Shown here piece after piece: positions 25,351-34,591 of a stretch of 64,000 nt of DNA. Source of the DNA: Chersky-840 sp050011815 (GTDB lineage: Bacteria; Actinomycetota; Acidimicrobiia; Acidimicrobiales; UBA8190); NCBI GenBank assembly GCA_050011815.1, contig JBEKIJ010000001.1, forward strand, positions 62,001 through 126,000, read 5' to 3'. The stretch's first letter is position 1, and each line of letters starts with the position of its first letter. The notes beneath the pieces are model-generated. The model did no database searches, was not told where the DNA came from, and worked only from the letters and a program-made list of their open reading frames with translations. The position numbers and the translations under genes are program-made.

Positions 25351-26616
25351 TCAGCCGTCGGGCGTGTCGGCCAGCTTCACGCTCACGACGCTGTGGCCGG
25401 CGCCCCGGTCCACCTCGAGCTGCACGGTGGTGCCCGGAGACACGGTGTAGAGGCGCTCTTTGAGATCGGCGACGGAGTCGACGGGGTGGGTGTCGACGCC
25501 CACCACGACGTCACCGGTGGTGAGGCCTGCCTTCAAGGCCGGACTCCCGGGGAAGATGCTCGTCACCTCGGCACCCCCGTCCCTGTCGGTGCAACTCACG
25601 CCGAGCCAGCCGTGGTCCACCTGATGGTTCTTGGCCAGTTCCAACGCGACGCCTTCGGCCAGAGGGGCGGGCACGAACAACCCGATGGTGTCGTTGCCGG
25701 CGCTCATCTGTCCGTCGAGGATGCCCAGCACCCGCCCGTGGTTGTCGAGGAGGACTCCACCCCACGACGTCGGCCCGAGCGGCATCTCCGCCTCGATGGC
25801 GTTGACGAGGTTGACGCCGCCCTCGACCGATACTTCTGTGCCGACTTCTTCGACCATTCCCACCGCGGCGGCGGCCGGCTCGTCCGATGACGCCGCTGTC
25901 GATGTCTGCTCGGCGCACAGGCAAGCCACGATGTCCAGATCGCTCGGTTGGACGTCCTCATCGGCGAAGGTGGCCGGCGTCAACCCGCCCCCGGTCTCGA
26001 TGACCGCCACTCCCGAGTCCGCGTCCGATCCCACCACCTGCCCGCGCAGACGCTTCCCGGTGGCGGTGATGACGTCGAGCTCCGACGCGCCCGCCACCGC
26101 TGAGGCGGCGGTCACGACCAAGGCCCCGCCCGGCAGCACGACGCCGGTCATGTTGATGGGCCCGTTGGCCCCGACGGGTTCGAGGCCGACCAGGGACGGC
26201 CGCACCGAGGCCACCAATCGCATCACGTCGTGACCCACCATGGGCATCGACGTCAGAGACGTCGTCGAGGCGGCGACGGCGTCGACCCCACCTTGCGTCC
26301 CGAGCTTGGGCGCCGCGGTCGTCCCCTGCGAGTCGACGAGGGAGAGGACCACCGCCAGGGTCGTGGCCACCGCGGCGATGCCCACGACGCCGGCGGCCAA
26401 CGACGACCGGTACGCCCGGCGACGGTTGGCGCCGGCCGTGCCCGGCTCGAGACCGGGGCCGAGAGGCCGGGGTGGTCCCGAGGCCGAAATCTCCGACGGA
26501 TGGCGCCACAACCGGTCCTCGGGTGACAGCCACCCCCGCTGGGGGATGCCGGCCTCGTCGCCGCTGCCGTCGGGATCTTCGGGAATGTCCCCCCCGGTGA
26601 GTCCCCCACGTTCCAT
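25351..26616 (-). CDS. membrane-anchored HtrA-fold PDZ protein with degenerate catalytic triad
   Basis: 421 residues: cytoplasmic N-terminus, one membrane segment (about 72-93), a chymotrypsin-like HtrA domain (about 130-340) and a C-terminal PDZ domain (GWLGVSC to VKLADTPDG). All three catalytic positions differ from active HtrA: His of the TNNHVV-type motif is Ser172 (VVTAASAVAG), Asp of TDLAV is Gly202 (ADSGVAVIE), and Ser of GNSGGP is Trp285 (PTSWGGVLLD). It should therefore be a non-proteolytic binding or sensor protein. ATG 26616 is 8 nt from TAACCT. Divergent from mreB. Confidence 0.85.
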   Translation of the reverse strand: MERGGLTGGDIPEDPDGSGDEAGIPQRGWLSPEDRLWRHPSEISASGPPRPLGPGLEPGTAGANRRRAYRSSLAAGVVGIAAVATTLAVVLSLVDSQGTTAAPKLGTQGGVDAVAASTTSLTSMPMVGHDVMRLVASVRPSLVGLEPVGANGPINMTGVVLPGGALVVTAASAVAGASELDVITATGKRLRGQVVGSDADSGVAVIETGGGLTPATFADEDVQPSDLDIVACLCAEQTSTAASSDEPAAAAVGMVEEVGTEVSVEGGVNLVNAIEAEMPLGPTSWGGVLLDNHGRVLGILDGQMSAGNDTIGLFVPAPLAEGVALELAKNHQVDHGWLGVSCTDRDGGAEVTSIFPGSPALKAGLTTGDVVVGVDTHPVDSVADLKERLYTVSPGTTVQLEVDRGAGHSVVSVKLADTPDG

Positions 26617-26624
26617 CGTGCCCG

Positions 26625-26630
26625 AGGTTA
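26625..26630 (-). promoter_or_regulatory. -10 box TAACCT of the HtrA-like gene
   Basis: Read on the minus strand, 8 nt upstream of ATG 26616; used here to choose that start over longer in-frame alternatives that run into the mreB promoter. Confidence 0.5.
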
Positions 26631-26730
26631 CTGTCGTGCCTCGAGCTAGGGACGTCGCGACGGGCCCCGCCGGGGCCTTCGGCGTGCCTGAGTGGTTCCC
26701 CGTAGCATGGTTCCGTGCGAGTGGGGCGAC

Positions 26731-27735
26731 GTGGCTAGGGACCTCGCCATCGACCTCGGCACCGCCAACACCCTCGTCTATGCGAGGGGCAAGGGCATCG
26801 TGCTCAACGAGCCGACGGTGATCGCCCTCAATACGCGCACGCAGGAGGTCCTGGCCATGGGCCAGGACGCCTGGCAGATGATCGGCCGCACCCCCGGATA
26901 CATCGTGGCCGTCCGACCGCTGCGACAAGGCGCCATCACCGACTTCGACATCACCGAACGGATGATCCGGCTGCTGTTGCAGCGGTGCGGGGTGTCACGC
27001 ATCAACCGTCCCCGCGTGCTCATCTGCGTGCCCTCCGCCATCACGAGCGTGGAGCGTCGAGCCGTCAAGGAAGCCACACACCGGGCCGGCGCCTCCGCCG
27101 CGTATCTGATCGAGCAGCCCATGGCGGCGGCCATCGGGGCCGGGCTCTCCATCCACGAGCCCATCGGCAACATGGTCGTGGACGTGGGCGGTGGCACCTC
27201 GGAGACCGCCGTCATCTCCCTGGGCGGGGTGGTGGCATCAGAGGCGATCCGCTGCGGCGGTTTCGACATCGACGCCGCGATCCAGACCTACGTGCGGCGT
27301 GAGCACGGGGTCGCCATCGGCGAGCGCACCGCGGAGGAGATCAAGCTGGCCATCGGCTCGGCGGCACCGTACAACGGCGAGGTGAAGGCCGAGGTTCGAG
27401 GTCGCGAGCTCATGACGGGGATGCCCAAGACGGTGGTGCTGTCACCGGGAGAGCTGCGGGGCGCGGTGGAGGACCAGGTGCGCCAGATCATCACCGCCGC
27501 CGTCGAGTGCCTGGGGGCGGCACCCCCCGAGCTGGCGCAGGACATCATCTTCCAGGGCATCCACCTCGTCGGGGGCGGCGCGCTCCTGCGCGGCATGGCG
27601 CGCCGTCTCGCCAACGAGACCGCTGTTCCGGTCCATCTGGTCGACACGCCGCTGGAATGCGTGGCCCTCGGGGCCGGGCAGTGCCTCGAGTCCTTCGACA
27701 AGCTCCGCCAGCTGTTCGTCGCCGCCGACGCCTGA
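26731..27735 (+). CDS. mreB: MreB-type actin-like cell-shape protein
   Basis: 334 residues from GTG 26731, giving the standard ARDLAIDLGTANTLVYARGKG start; an in-frame ATG at 26707 overlaps the -10 box TAGCAT (26703-26708) and is less likely. Actin-fold nucleotide motifs are visible: DLGTANT (phosphate 1), VVDVGGGTSETAVISLGG (phosphate 2) and HLVGGGALLRGM (adenosine). Polymerises under the membrane to guide wall synthesis. mreC, mreD and rodA are not adjacent, so it may be a paralogue. Its neighbours are other envelope proteins. Confidence 0.92.
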   Translation: MARDLAIDLGTANTLVYARGKGIVLNEPTVIALNTRTQEVLAMGQDAWQMIGRTPGYIVAVRPLRQGAITDFDITERMIRLLLQRCGVSRINRPRVLICVPSAITSVERRAVKEATHRAGASAAYLIEQPMAAAIGAGLSIHEPIGNMVVDVGGGTSETAVISLGGVVASEAIRCGGFDIDAAIQTYVRREHGVAIGERTAEEIKLAIGSAAPYNGEVKAEVRGRELMTGMPKTVVLSPGELRGAVEDQVRQIITAAVECLGAAPPELAQDIIFQGIHLVGGGALLRGMARRLANETAVPVHLVDTPLECVALGAGQCLESFDKLRQLFVAADA

Positions 27736-27751
27736 GGCGCCGCTCGTCGGG

Positions 27752-28423
27752 TCAGAGCCGCCCGAGCAGATCCTCGGCCGCTTGGCGCACCTGCCAGTCT
27801 CGGTCCTCCAGGCATCGCCGCAGCGCTTCGTCGACGCGTGGGTCGTCGAAGGCGGCGAGGGCGATGGTGGCCCGGCGTCGCACCGCCGGCTTGTCCGCCA
27901 GCGCCACGAGGACGGTGTCGAGGGCCACCGGGTCGCCGATGGCACCGAGGGCGGCGACAGCCGCTTCGCGACACAGCGGGTCGGAATGGGTTCGCACCAC
28001 CCGCTCGAGGCCGTCCACCGCGCTGCGGCCGCCGTCGGGACCGGCCTCGCCCAGGCTCCACGCCGCCGCCTCCACCACCGTGGGGTCGGGATCAGAGGCA
28101 AGGGCCTGCACCAGCGCGTCGACGATCTCCCCCGAGATCTCTCCGGCCCCGAACCGCCGGGCCGCCACCACACAGCCGCGGCGACGAACCGTGGGATCGG
28201 GGTCTCTCAGCGCCGCCCCGAGGGTGTGGGTTTCGAGCGCACCCATGCGCTGCAGCGCCCCCAGTGCGGCGGCGCGCACGGCGGGATCCCGGTCACCGAC
28301 GAGTCGTGAGGCCGTCTCGAGGTCCCCGTCGTGGCCGGCGATGACCGCATCACGAACAGGGGCGCCCGGGTGAGAGGACCGAACCGTGGCAGGCTGGTGA
28401 TCTCCCGAAACGCCCTTCCCCAT
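27752..28423 (-). CDS. HEAT-repeat protein
   Basis: 223-residue protein made almost entirely of PBS-lyase/HEAT-like repeats of about 30 residues (DPAVRAAALGALQRMG, DPDPTVRRRGCVVAARRFG, DPDPTVVEAAAWSLGEAG, DPLCREAAVAALGAIGDP, KPAVRRRATIALAAFDD, DWQVRQAAEDLLGRL). Such solenoids bind partner proteins. ATG 28423 follows GGGAGGT by 5 nt and TAGCGT lies at 28440-28445 (minus). Its start codon overlaps that of the divergent protease gene by two bases. Convergent with mreB, 16 nt apart. Confidence 0.85.
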   Translation of the reverse strand: MGKGVSGDHQPATVRSSHPGAPVRDAVIAGHDGDLETASRLVGDRDPAVRAAALGALQRMGALETHTLGAALRDPDPTVRRRGCVVAARRFGAGEISGEIVDALVQALASDPDPTVVEAAAWSLGEAGPDGGRSAVDGLERVVRTHSDPLCREAAVAALGAIGDPVALDTVLVALADKPAVRRRATIALAAFDDPRVDEALRRCLEDRDWQVRQAAEDLLGRL

Positions 28424-29600
28424 GTCGACCTCCCAATTCACGCTACCGCCGACCACGCACCCCGCCCCCCAGCGACGTCGTCGTTGGCCGGTGGTCCTCG
28501 TGGGCGTGCTGATCCTGGTGGCCGGGGTCGTGATCGCCACGTCGCTCATCTCGGCGCCCTACACCGAACTCGTCCCCGGCGACGCCCAGCCGGTGTCCAA
28601 CCTCATCACCGTCCCCCACGGGCGCGCCCACCCCATCCACGGCAAGGTCCTGCTCACCGATGTCGGGGTGCAGTCGTTGCACTACCTGGAGTACTACTGG
28701 GAACAGGTCTTCCCCAACCGGGCCAACACCATCGTCCCCACCGGCGAGATCACCGCCAACCTGCCCGAGAGCGAGTTCGACGCCCAGGGGACCGTCGACA
28801 TGGCGGAATCGCAGATGACCGCCACCTCGGTGGCGCTCCGACAGCTGGGCTACTCGATTCCCGAGCGCGACGTCGGCGTGACGCTCTATGTCATCGACCC
28901 GGGTTCACCGGCGTGGAACAAGCTGCAGGTGGGTGACGTCGTCACCTCGATCGACGGCGTGCCGACCACCAATCCCCTGGCCCTCCAGAACGCGGTGCGT
29001 GCTCATCAACCCGGAGAGACCGTGACCATCCGGGTGGGGACCATCGCCGCTCCGACACCGGGTCACGACGTCTCGGTCCGCCTCGGTTCCATCACGTCGG
29101 ACCACCAGAAGGTGGCCTTTCTCGGGATCGGGGACCCCGTGGCGCCCATCGCGGCCATGGGGACCCAACCCCAGTACGACTTCCCGTTCCCCGTGAGCAT
29201 CAACAGCGATGACATCGGAGGGCCGTCGGCGGGCCTGGCGTGGACCCTCGGGATCCTGAACACGCTGGGAGGCGGCGACCTCACCGGCGGGCAGATCGTC
29301 GCCGCCACGGGCACCATCCGCCCCGACGGCACCGTCGGCGACGTCGGGGGTGTGCAGCAGAAGACCGTGGCCGTCGACGAGGCCGGTGCGACGGTCTTCT
29401 TCGTCCCCGAGCCCGAGCTCTCCGTGGCTCGGGCCATGGCGGGCCCCCATCTGAAGGTCTTCGCCGTGCAGTCGCTGAGCCAGGCCCTCACCGACCTCGA
29501 ACACCTCGGGGGCAAGCTCGGCTCGGCGGCCACCGGCCCCCCGGCGGGCCCCGGGGGCCACAGCGTGCCCACGGACTGGCAGGAGTCGCCGTGGAGCTAG
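28422..29600 (+). CDS. YlbL-type membrane PDZ-Lon (S16) serine protease
   Basis: 392 residues: short Arg-rich cytoplasmic N-terminus, one membrane segment (about 22-43), a degenerate PDZ domain (about 160-225) and a C-terminal Lon-type proteolytic domain. The Ser-Lys dyad is intact: Ser269 in DDIGGPSAGLAW and Lys314 in GVQQKTVAVDEAGA, 45 residues apart. Expected to cleave membrane or secreted clients outside the membrane, guided by the PDZ. ATG 28422 shares CATG with the divergent HEAT gene; no obvious ribosome-binding site precedes it. Confidence 0.9.
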   Translation: MSTSQFTLPPTTHPAPQRRRRWPVVLVGVLILVAGVVIATSLISAPYTELVPGDAQPVSNLITVPHGRAHPIHGKVLLTDVGVQSLHYLEYYWEQVFPNRANTIVPTGEITANLPESEFDAQGTVDMAESQMTATSVALRQLGYSIPERDVGVTLYVIDPGSPAWNKLQVGDVVTSIDGVPTTNPLALQNAVRAHQPGETVTIRVGTIAAPTPGHDVSVRLGSITSDHQKVAFLGIGDPVAPIAAMGTQPQYDFPFPVSINSDDIGGPSAGLAWTLGILNTLGGGDLTGGQIVAATGTIRPDGTVGDVGGVQQKTVAVDEAGATVFFVPEPELSVARAMAGPHLKVFAVQSLSQALTDLEHLGGKLGSAATGPPAGPGGHSVPTDWQESPWS

Positions 29601-29653
29601 GGGGTCGCGCCGGGGGCGGGGTGGCGTTGTACCCCGGCCCGTACGGCGCGTCG

Positions 29654-29659
29654 TAGGCT
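29654..29659 (+). promoter_or_regulatory. -10 box TAGGCT upstream of the DivIVA gene
   Basis: Seven nt before ATG 29667, in the 66-bp gap after the PDZ-Lon gene. Confidence 0.55.
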
Positions 29660-29666
29660 CTCGCCC

Positions 29667-31559
29667 ATGCCAGAGGAGCGGGTCACGATCTCGACTTCCT
29701 CCCGCGTCCATCCCGACGAGGTCGCCCGCCACACCTTCGGCACGACCCGGCGGGGGTTCGACCCGGCTGAAGTCCGGTCCTTCCTCGAGCACGTGGCCCG
29801 AGAGCTGGCGGCGGGCGTGGACCGTGAGCAGGACCTGCGCCGCGTCCTGGCCGAGGCCGAGCGCCGGGCGGAGAACCCCGTGCTCGACGAGGCCACGCTC
29901 ACCGCCGCCCTCGGGCTCGAGACGGCGCGCGTGCTCCGCTCCGCCCACGAGGCTGCGGCCGAATTGGTGGCCAAGGCGGAGACCGACGCGGCCCGGATGC
30001 GGGCGAACGCCCAGGACGAGGTCGAGCAGCTCCAACGCCACACCGAGCAGAGCGCGCACGACCGGACGGCGGAGGCCGACGCCGCTGCCACCGAGCTCCG
30101 CCGGCGGGCCCAGGACGAGGCGACGGCGCGGCTCGAGGGGGCCAAGCTCGAGGCGGAGACCCTTGTCACCCAGACGCGTGCCGAATGCCGCGCCATGGTG
30201 CAAGAAGCCCAGGAGCTCAGAGCACGCGTGCTGGCAGACCTGGGCCGTCGCCGCCGCGTGCTGCACAGTCAGATCGAGCAACTGCGTGCCGGGCGTGAGC
30301 GCCTGGCCGAGACGATCGGCGACGTCCGCAACGCCGTCGACCAGATCACCGACGAGCTCTTCCGGGCCGAGGACGAAGCCCGACTGGCGGCCGAGGCCGC
30401 CGGACGCGCCGCCGCCCAAGAGGAGCTCGCCGAGCTCACGTCGGGTGAGGGCGCCGACGGCGGAGGCGAGTCCGGACATCTCGCCGTCTCGGGAGAGGAG
30501 TCCGACACCAGGCAGTCAGTGGAGGAGCTCTTCGCCCGACTGCGCGCCGAGGCCGGTGCCGTGCTCACGCCCGCCGACGACGCCGACACGGCCAGAGACA
30601 CTGCCCCGGTCACCGCTCGGGGTGACGGGTCCCCCGACGACCCCATCGAAAGCGTACGCATCCTCCCCGCCGAGACAGCTCCGTCCGCCCCCGACGGGGT
30701 TGCGCCGTCGGGGGAGCGGCCCCCGGGGGGGACCGGCCCGTCGCTCCCGGCCGGCTCGAGGTCCAAGCCCGCCGGCCGGGCGAAGAAGTCGGACTCGGGA
30801 CCGGCGTCGGCGTCGGCGTCGGCGGTCACCCCGGCGCCGTCTCCGGTGGTCACGCAAGACGCGCCGGAGGCGCACGATGCCGAGGGACCAGGCGACGACG
30901 AGGGCGAGGACCTCGACCCCGCTGTCGCCCGGCGCGACGAGGTGCTCAACCCCTTGGTGGCGACCCTCGCCCGTCGGCTCAAGCGTGCCCTGCAGGACGA
31001 CCAGAACGACATCCTCGACCGCCTCCGGGCCAAAGGTGGCTGGGCCCCCGGCGTCCTGCCTTCGGAGGACGACCATGCCCGGCGCTACGCACAGGTGGCC
31101 GCCGTCGAGCTGATGGAGGCGGCGCGCGCCGGCGCCACCTTCGCCGGAGGGAAAGCCGACGAGGCGCCCGGCGTCGATGACGTGGCCGCCTCGCTCGCCT
31201 CGGAGATCGTGGCCCCTCTGCGTCGGCGCCTCGAGGCTGCGGGCCCGTCGGTGGACGAAGGCGACGAGTCCGCCTTGGTGGAACTGGTCGGAGCCGCCTT
31301 CCGGGAGTGGAAAGGCGCCCGCACCGAGCGTCTGGCCGGGGACCGGACCGTCTTCGCCTTTTCCCGGGCCGCACTCGTCGCGCTGCCCGAGGGCACAGAG
31401 TTGCGTTGGGTGGTCAACGACGACGTGGCCGAGTGCCCGGACTGCGATGACAACGCCTTGGCGGGGCCGGTCCCGTCGCGTCAGGAATTTCCCACCGGAC
31501 ATGCACACCCGCCGGCTCATGCCGGCTGCCGCTGCCTTCTTGTTCCGGCGAACGCCTAA
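29667..31559 (+). CDS. DivIVA-domain coiled-coil protein with C-terminal Cys/His domain
   Basis: 630 residues in three parts. (1) DivIVA-like N-terminus, HPDEVARHTFGTTRRGFDPAEVRSFLEHV, expected to bind curved membrane. (2) Long Ala/Glu/Arg coiled coil to about 260, then a Pro/Ser/Thr-rich linker to about 420. (3) A C-terminal helical domain (DEVLNPLVATLARRLKRALQDD onward) ending in CPDC (Cys590, Cys593), then FPTGHAHPPAHAGCRC (His612, 614, 618; Cys621, 623). That end closely recalls the metal-binding tail of phage Mu gpF/SPP1 gp7 head-morphogenesis proteins. Likely polar or septal scaffold; the role of the C-terminal domain is unknown. Confidence 0.82.
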   Translation: MPEERVTISTSSRVHPDEVARHTFGTTRRGFDPAEVRSFLEHVARELAAGVDREQDLRRVLAEAERRAENPVLDEATLTAALGLETARVLRSAHEAAAELVAKAETDAARMRANAQDEVEQLQRHTEQSAHDRTAEADAAATELRRRAQDEATARLEGAKLEAETLVTQTRAECRAMVQEAQELRARVLADLGRRRRVLHSQIEQLRAGRERLAETIGDVRNAVDQITDELFRAEDEARLAAEAAGRAAAQEELAELTSGEGADGGGESGHLAVSGEESDTRQSVEELFARLRAEAGAVLTPADDADTARDTAPVTARGDGSPDDPIESVRILPAETAPSAPDGVAPSGERPPGGTGPSLPAGSRSKPAGRAKKSDSGPASASASAVTPAPSPVVTQDAPEAHDAEGPGDDEGEDLDPAVARRDEVLNPLVATLARRLKRALQDDQNDILDRLRAKGGWAPGVLPSEDDHARRYAQVAAVELMEAARAGATFAGGKADEAPGVDDVAASLASEIVAPLRRRLEAAGPSVDEGDESALVELVGAAFREWKGARTERLAGDRTVFAFSRAALVALPEGTELRWVVNDDVAECPDCDDNALAGPVPSRQEFPTGHAHPPAHAGCRCLLVPANA

Positions 31560-31562
31560 GCT
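31557..31562 (+). promoter_or_regulatory. -10 box TAAGCT of the UPF0182 gene, built on the upstream stop codon
   Basis: TAA of the box is the stop of the DivIVA gene; 8 nt to GTG 31571. Confidence 0.55.
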
Positions 31563-31570
31563 GCCGCGCC

Positions 31571-34500
31571 GTGCGCACCCCGCAGGATCTGCCGCGCCGA
31601 GCGCGTCGCGCCGTACGGCGGGGGAGATTGTGGGCGGTCGTCGCCGTCGTGGTGGTGATCGTCGTCCTGGCGTCGCTGCGGACGTTGGCCACCTTCTACA
31701 CCGACTATCTGTGGTTCGGCTCGGTCAGTCTCAGCGGGGTGTGGCGGAAACTGTTCATCGTGAAGGCCGAGCTGTTCTTCGGCTTCGCGGCGATCTTCTT
31801 CGTGCTCATGTGGGTCAATCTCGCCGTGGTGGACCGGCTGGCCCCGAGCGAGCTGGCTCTGGGGCCCGAAGACGAGTTGGTGCGCCGGTATCAGCAACGG
31901 GTGGCGCCGCGGGCGGTGATCGTCCGTAGTCTCGTCTCCGTCGTCATCGCGCTGATCGCGGCCACCGGTGCCCTCGGGCAATGGCGGAACTACCTGCTCT
32001 TCCGGAACGGCGGATCGTTCGACGCCACCGACCCCCAGTTCCACAAGAACGTCGGCTTCTTCGTCTTCAAGCTCCCTTTCCTCTCCTTCTTGGTGAGCTG
32101 GGCGTTCGTGACACTGGTGGTGATCGGGATCTTCACCGTCATCGCGCACTACCTCAACGGCGGGATCCGGGTGCAGTCGGGAACGCCCAGCGTGGCCCCT
32201 CAGGTCAAGGTGCACATCTCGGTCCTGCTGGCCTGCATGGCACTCGTGAAGGCCTTCGGGTACGTCCTGGCCCGTTACAACCTCGATCTGTCCCAGAACG
32301 GCTATGTCCAGGGAGCGGGCTACACCGACGTTCATGCCCGGCTGCCCGCGCTCACGCTGCTCATCTGGATCTCGCTGCTCGCCGCGGTGATCCTGCTCAT
32401 CAACATCCGCCGCCGGGGCTGGGCGCTGCCGGTCCTGGGGGTGGGGTTGTGGGCGTTCGTCGCCGTGGTGGTCGGCGCCATCTATCCCGCCATCGTGCAG
32501 GCGGTCAAGGTCACGCCGGCCCAGAACACCCTGGAGCAGCCCTACATCGCCCGCAACATCCAAGCCACCCGGGCCGCCATCGGCATCAACAACGTGCGGA
32601 GGACGACGTTCAAAGGGACCCAGACCCTCACGCCTTCCCAGGTCGTGGCCAACCAGGCCACGCTCAACAACGTGCAGCTGTGGGACCCGACCCAGACCAG
32701 TCAGACCTATACGAAGTTGCAGGCGACGAAGTCGTACTACTCGTTCAACACGCTGTCGGTGGACCGCTACAAGATCAACGGCGGCCTCGTGCCCATGGTG
32801 GTGGGGGTCCGGCAGGTCAACGACAACGACCTGCCCTCCCAGGGTTGGGTGAACACCCACCTGCAGTACACCCACGGCTACGCCATGATCCTGGCGCCAT
32901 CCAACCAGACCAACAACGGTCAGCCCGCGTTCTCGATCTCCCAGGTGCCGCCGGTGTCCTCGCCCGGTGCTCCGAAGATCGCCCAGCCCCGCGTGTACTT
33001 CGGGCTCAACAATCCCAATGGCGGTGACGTCGACTACGTGCTCGGGGATACCAACCAACCCGAGATCGACTACCCGCCCGCCACCCCCTCGGGCAACCCC
33101 GTGCAGAGCACCTACAAGGGGACCGGCGGGGTGCAGCTCAAGAACTTCCTCGTGAAGGCGGCCTTCGCCATCCGGTTCGGCGACTTCAACCTTCTGGTCT
33201 CCGATCTGGTGACCTCGCATTCGCGGCTCATGTTCGTGCGCGACATCACCCAGATGGCGCAAAAGGCGGCGCCGTTCCTGAGCTACGACTCCGACCCCTA
33301 CCCCGTCCTGTCGGGAGGCCAGGTCTACTGGGTCCTCGACGCCTACACCACGAGCGACAACTACCCCTATTCCCAGAACGTCGACACGTCGTCCCTGCCG
33401 GCCAACAGCGGGTTGAACCAGAACCTCAACTACGTGCGCAACTCCGTCAAGGTGGTCGTCAACGCCTATTCGGGCCAGATGACCTTCTACGACGTGAGCG
33501 CCCTCACCCATTCGAAGGACCCCATCCTCCAGACCTGGGAGCGGGTCTTCCCTGACATGTTCAAGCCCGTGTCGGAGATGCCCGCCGCACTGCGGGCCCA
33601 TCTGCGCTACCCCGAGGACCTTCTCTCGATCCAGTCGGCGACATACGGCCGTTACCACCTGACCAAGCCCGCCGCCTTCTACCAGGCCAGCAACGCCTGG
33701 AACGTCTCCCAGAGCGCCGGTGCGGGGTCTCCGGATCAGGCCCTGCCCTCCACCCTGACGACCAACGCCCAGGGAAACGTCGTGTCCACGGGCCAGGTGC
33801 AGCGGATGTCGCCGATCTACGAGCTCTTCCAGGTCCCGGGACAGACCACCCAATCGTTCAACCTGGTCGATGCGTTCGTGCCTGTGTCCAAGGGTGACCA
33901 GATCCAGACCATGTCCGCTTTCATCGTGGCCGGCTCTGATCCGGGGCAATACGGCAGGTTGACGGTGTTCACCACGCCGCCCATCGACGGGCCGGCGCTG
34001 ATCGACGCCGACATATCGGCCATCGGAAAGATCTCCTCGCAGATCAGCCTGCTCAACCAGGAGGGCTCGAGCGTGCAGCTCGGCACCCTGCAGGTCGTGC
34101 CGGTCGGCGACTCGATGCTGTATTTCCGTCCCTTCTACGTGGAGTCGTCGCGCAACCCCTTCCCCAAGCTCGACTATTTCATCGTCGTCTACAGCGGCCC
34201 GACAGGCCAGAGCCAGGTTGCGTTCGACACCACGCTGCCGCTGGCCCTCCAGGACCTGTTCTCGGTGTCCTTGCCGACCCCGGGGTCGCCGTCGGCGGCG
34301 CAACCCACCGGGCCCGCCACCGTGAGCCAGAAGGTCCAGAGCCTGATCGCCCAGGCCAACACGGACTTCCAGCAGGCGCAGACCGATCTCAAGGCCGGGA
34401 ACTTCGCGGCGTACGGCACGGACATCACCACCCTGCAGGGCGTACTCCAGCAGCTCCAGCAGGCCACGGCCTCGAGCAAGGCGAGCTCGTCCACGTCGGG

Positions 34501-34591
34501 CAAGGCGAAGTCGTCCACGTCGAGCACCACCAGTTCCACCCCCCCCAACGGTGTGGCGCTGCGCAGCCTCGGGGCCACACCGAGCCCCTAG
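31571..34591 (+). CDS. UPF0182 family large membrane protein
   Basis: 1006-residue integral membrane protein of the UPF0182/COG1615 family (Rv0064-like). About seven hydrophobic segments in the first 320 residues (for example WAVVAVVVVIVVLASL and FFGFAAIFFVLMWV), then a large predicted extracytoplasmic domain with family-like motifs (YIARNIQATRAAIGI, WEPTQ-like LWDPTQTSQTYTKLQ, YGRYHLTKPAAFYQ). The C-terminal about 40 residues are a low-complexity Ser/Thr/Lys tail. No biochemical function is established for the family. Last gene of the putative envelope block. Confidence 0.9.
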   Translation: MRTPQDLPRRARRAVRRGRLWAVVAVVVVIVVLASLRTLATFYTDYLWFGSVSLSGVWRKLFIVKAELFFGFAAIFFVLMWVNLAVVDRLAPSELALGPEDELVRRYQQRVAPRAVIVRSLVSVVIALIAATGALGQWRNYLLFRNGGSFDATDPQFHKNVGFFVFKLPFLSFLVSWAFVTLVVIGIFTVIAHYLNGGIRVQSGTPSVAPQVKVHISVLLACMALVKAFGYVLARYNLDLSQNGYVQGAGYTDVHARLPALTLLIWISLLAAVILLINIRRRGWALPVLGVGLWAFVAVVVGAIYPAIVQAVKVTPAQNTLEQPYIARNIQATRAAIGINNVRRTTFKGTQTLTPSQVVANQATLNNVQLWDPTQTSQTYTKLQATKSYYSFNTLSVDRYKINGGLVPMVVGVRQVNDNDLPSQGWVNTHLQYTHGYAMILAPSNQTNNGQPAFSISQVPPVSSPGAPKIAQPRVYFGLNNPNGGDVDYVLGDTNQPEIDYPPATPSGNPVQSTYKGTGGVQLKNFLVKAAFAIRFGDFNLLVSDLVTSHSRLMFVRDITQMAQKAAPFLSYDSDPYPVLSGGQVYWVLDAYTTSDNYPYSQNVDTSSLPANSGLNQNLNYVRNSVKVVVNAYSGQMTFYDVSALTHSKDPILQTWERVFPDMFKPVSEMPAALRAHLRYPEDLLSIQSATYGRYHLTKPAAFYQASNAWNVSQSAGAGSPDQALPSTLTTNAQGNVVSTGQVQRMSPIYELFQVPGQTTQSFNLVDAFVPVSKGDQIQTMSAFIVAGSDPGQYGRLTVFTTPPIDGPALIDADISAIGKISSQISLLNQEGSSVQLGTLQVVPVGDSMLYFRPFYVESSRNPFPKLDYFIVVYSGPTGQSQVAFDTTLPLALQDLFSVSLPTPGSPSAAQPTGPATVSQKVQSLIAQANTDFQQAQTDLKAGNFAAYGTDITTLQGVLQQLQQATASSKASSSTSGKAKSSTSSTTSSTPPNGVALRSLGATPSP

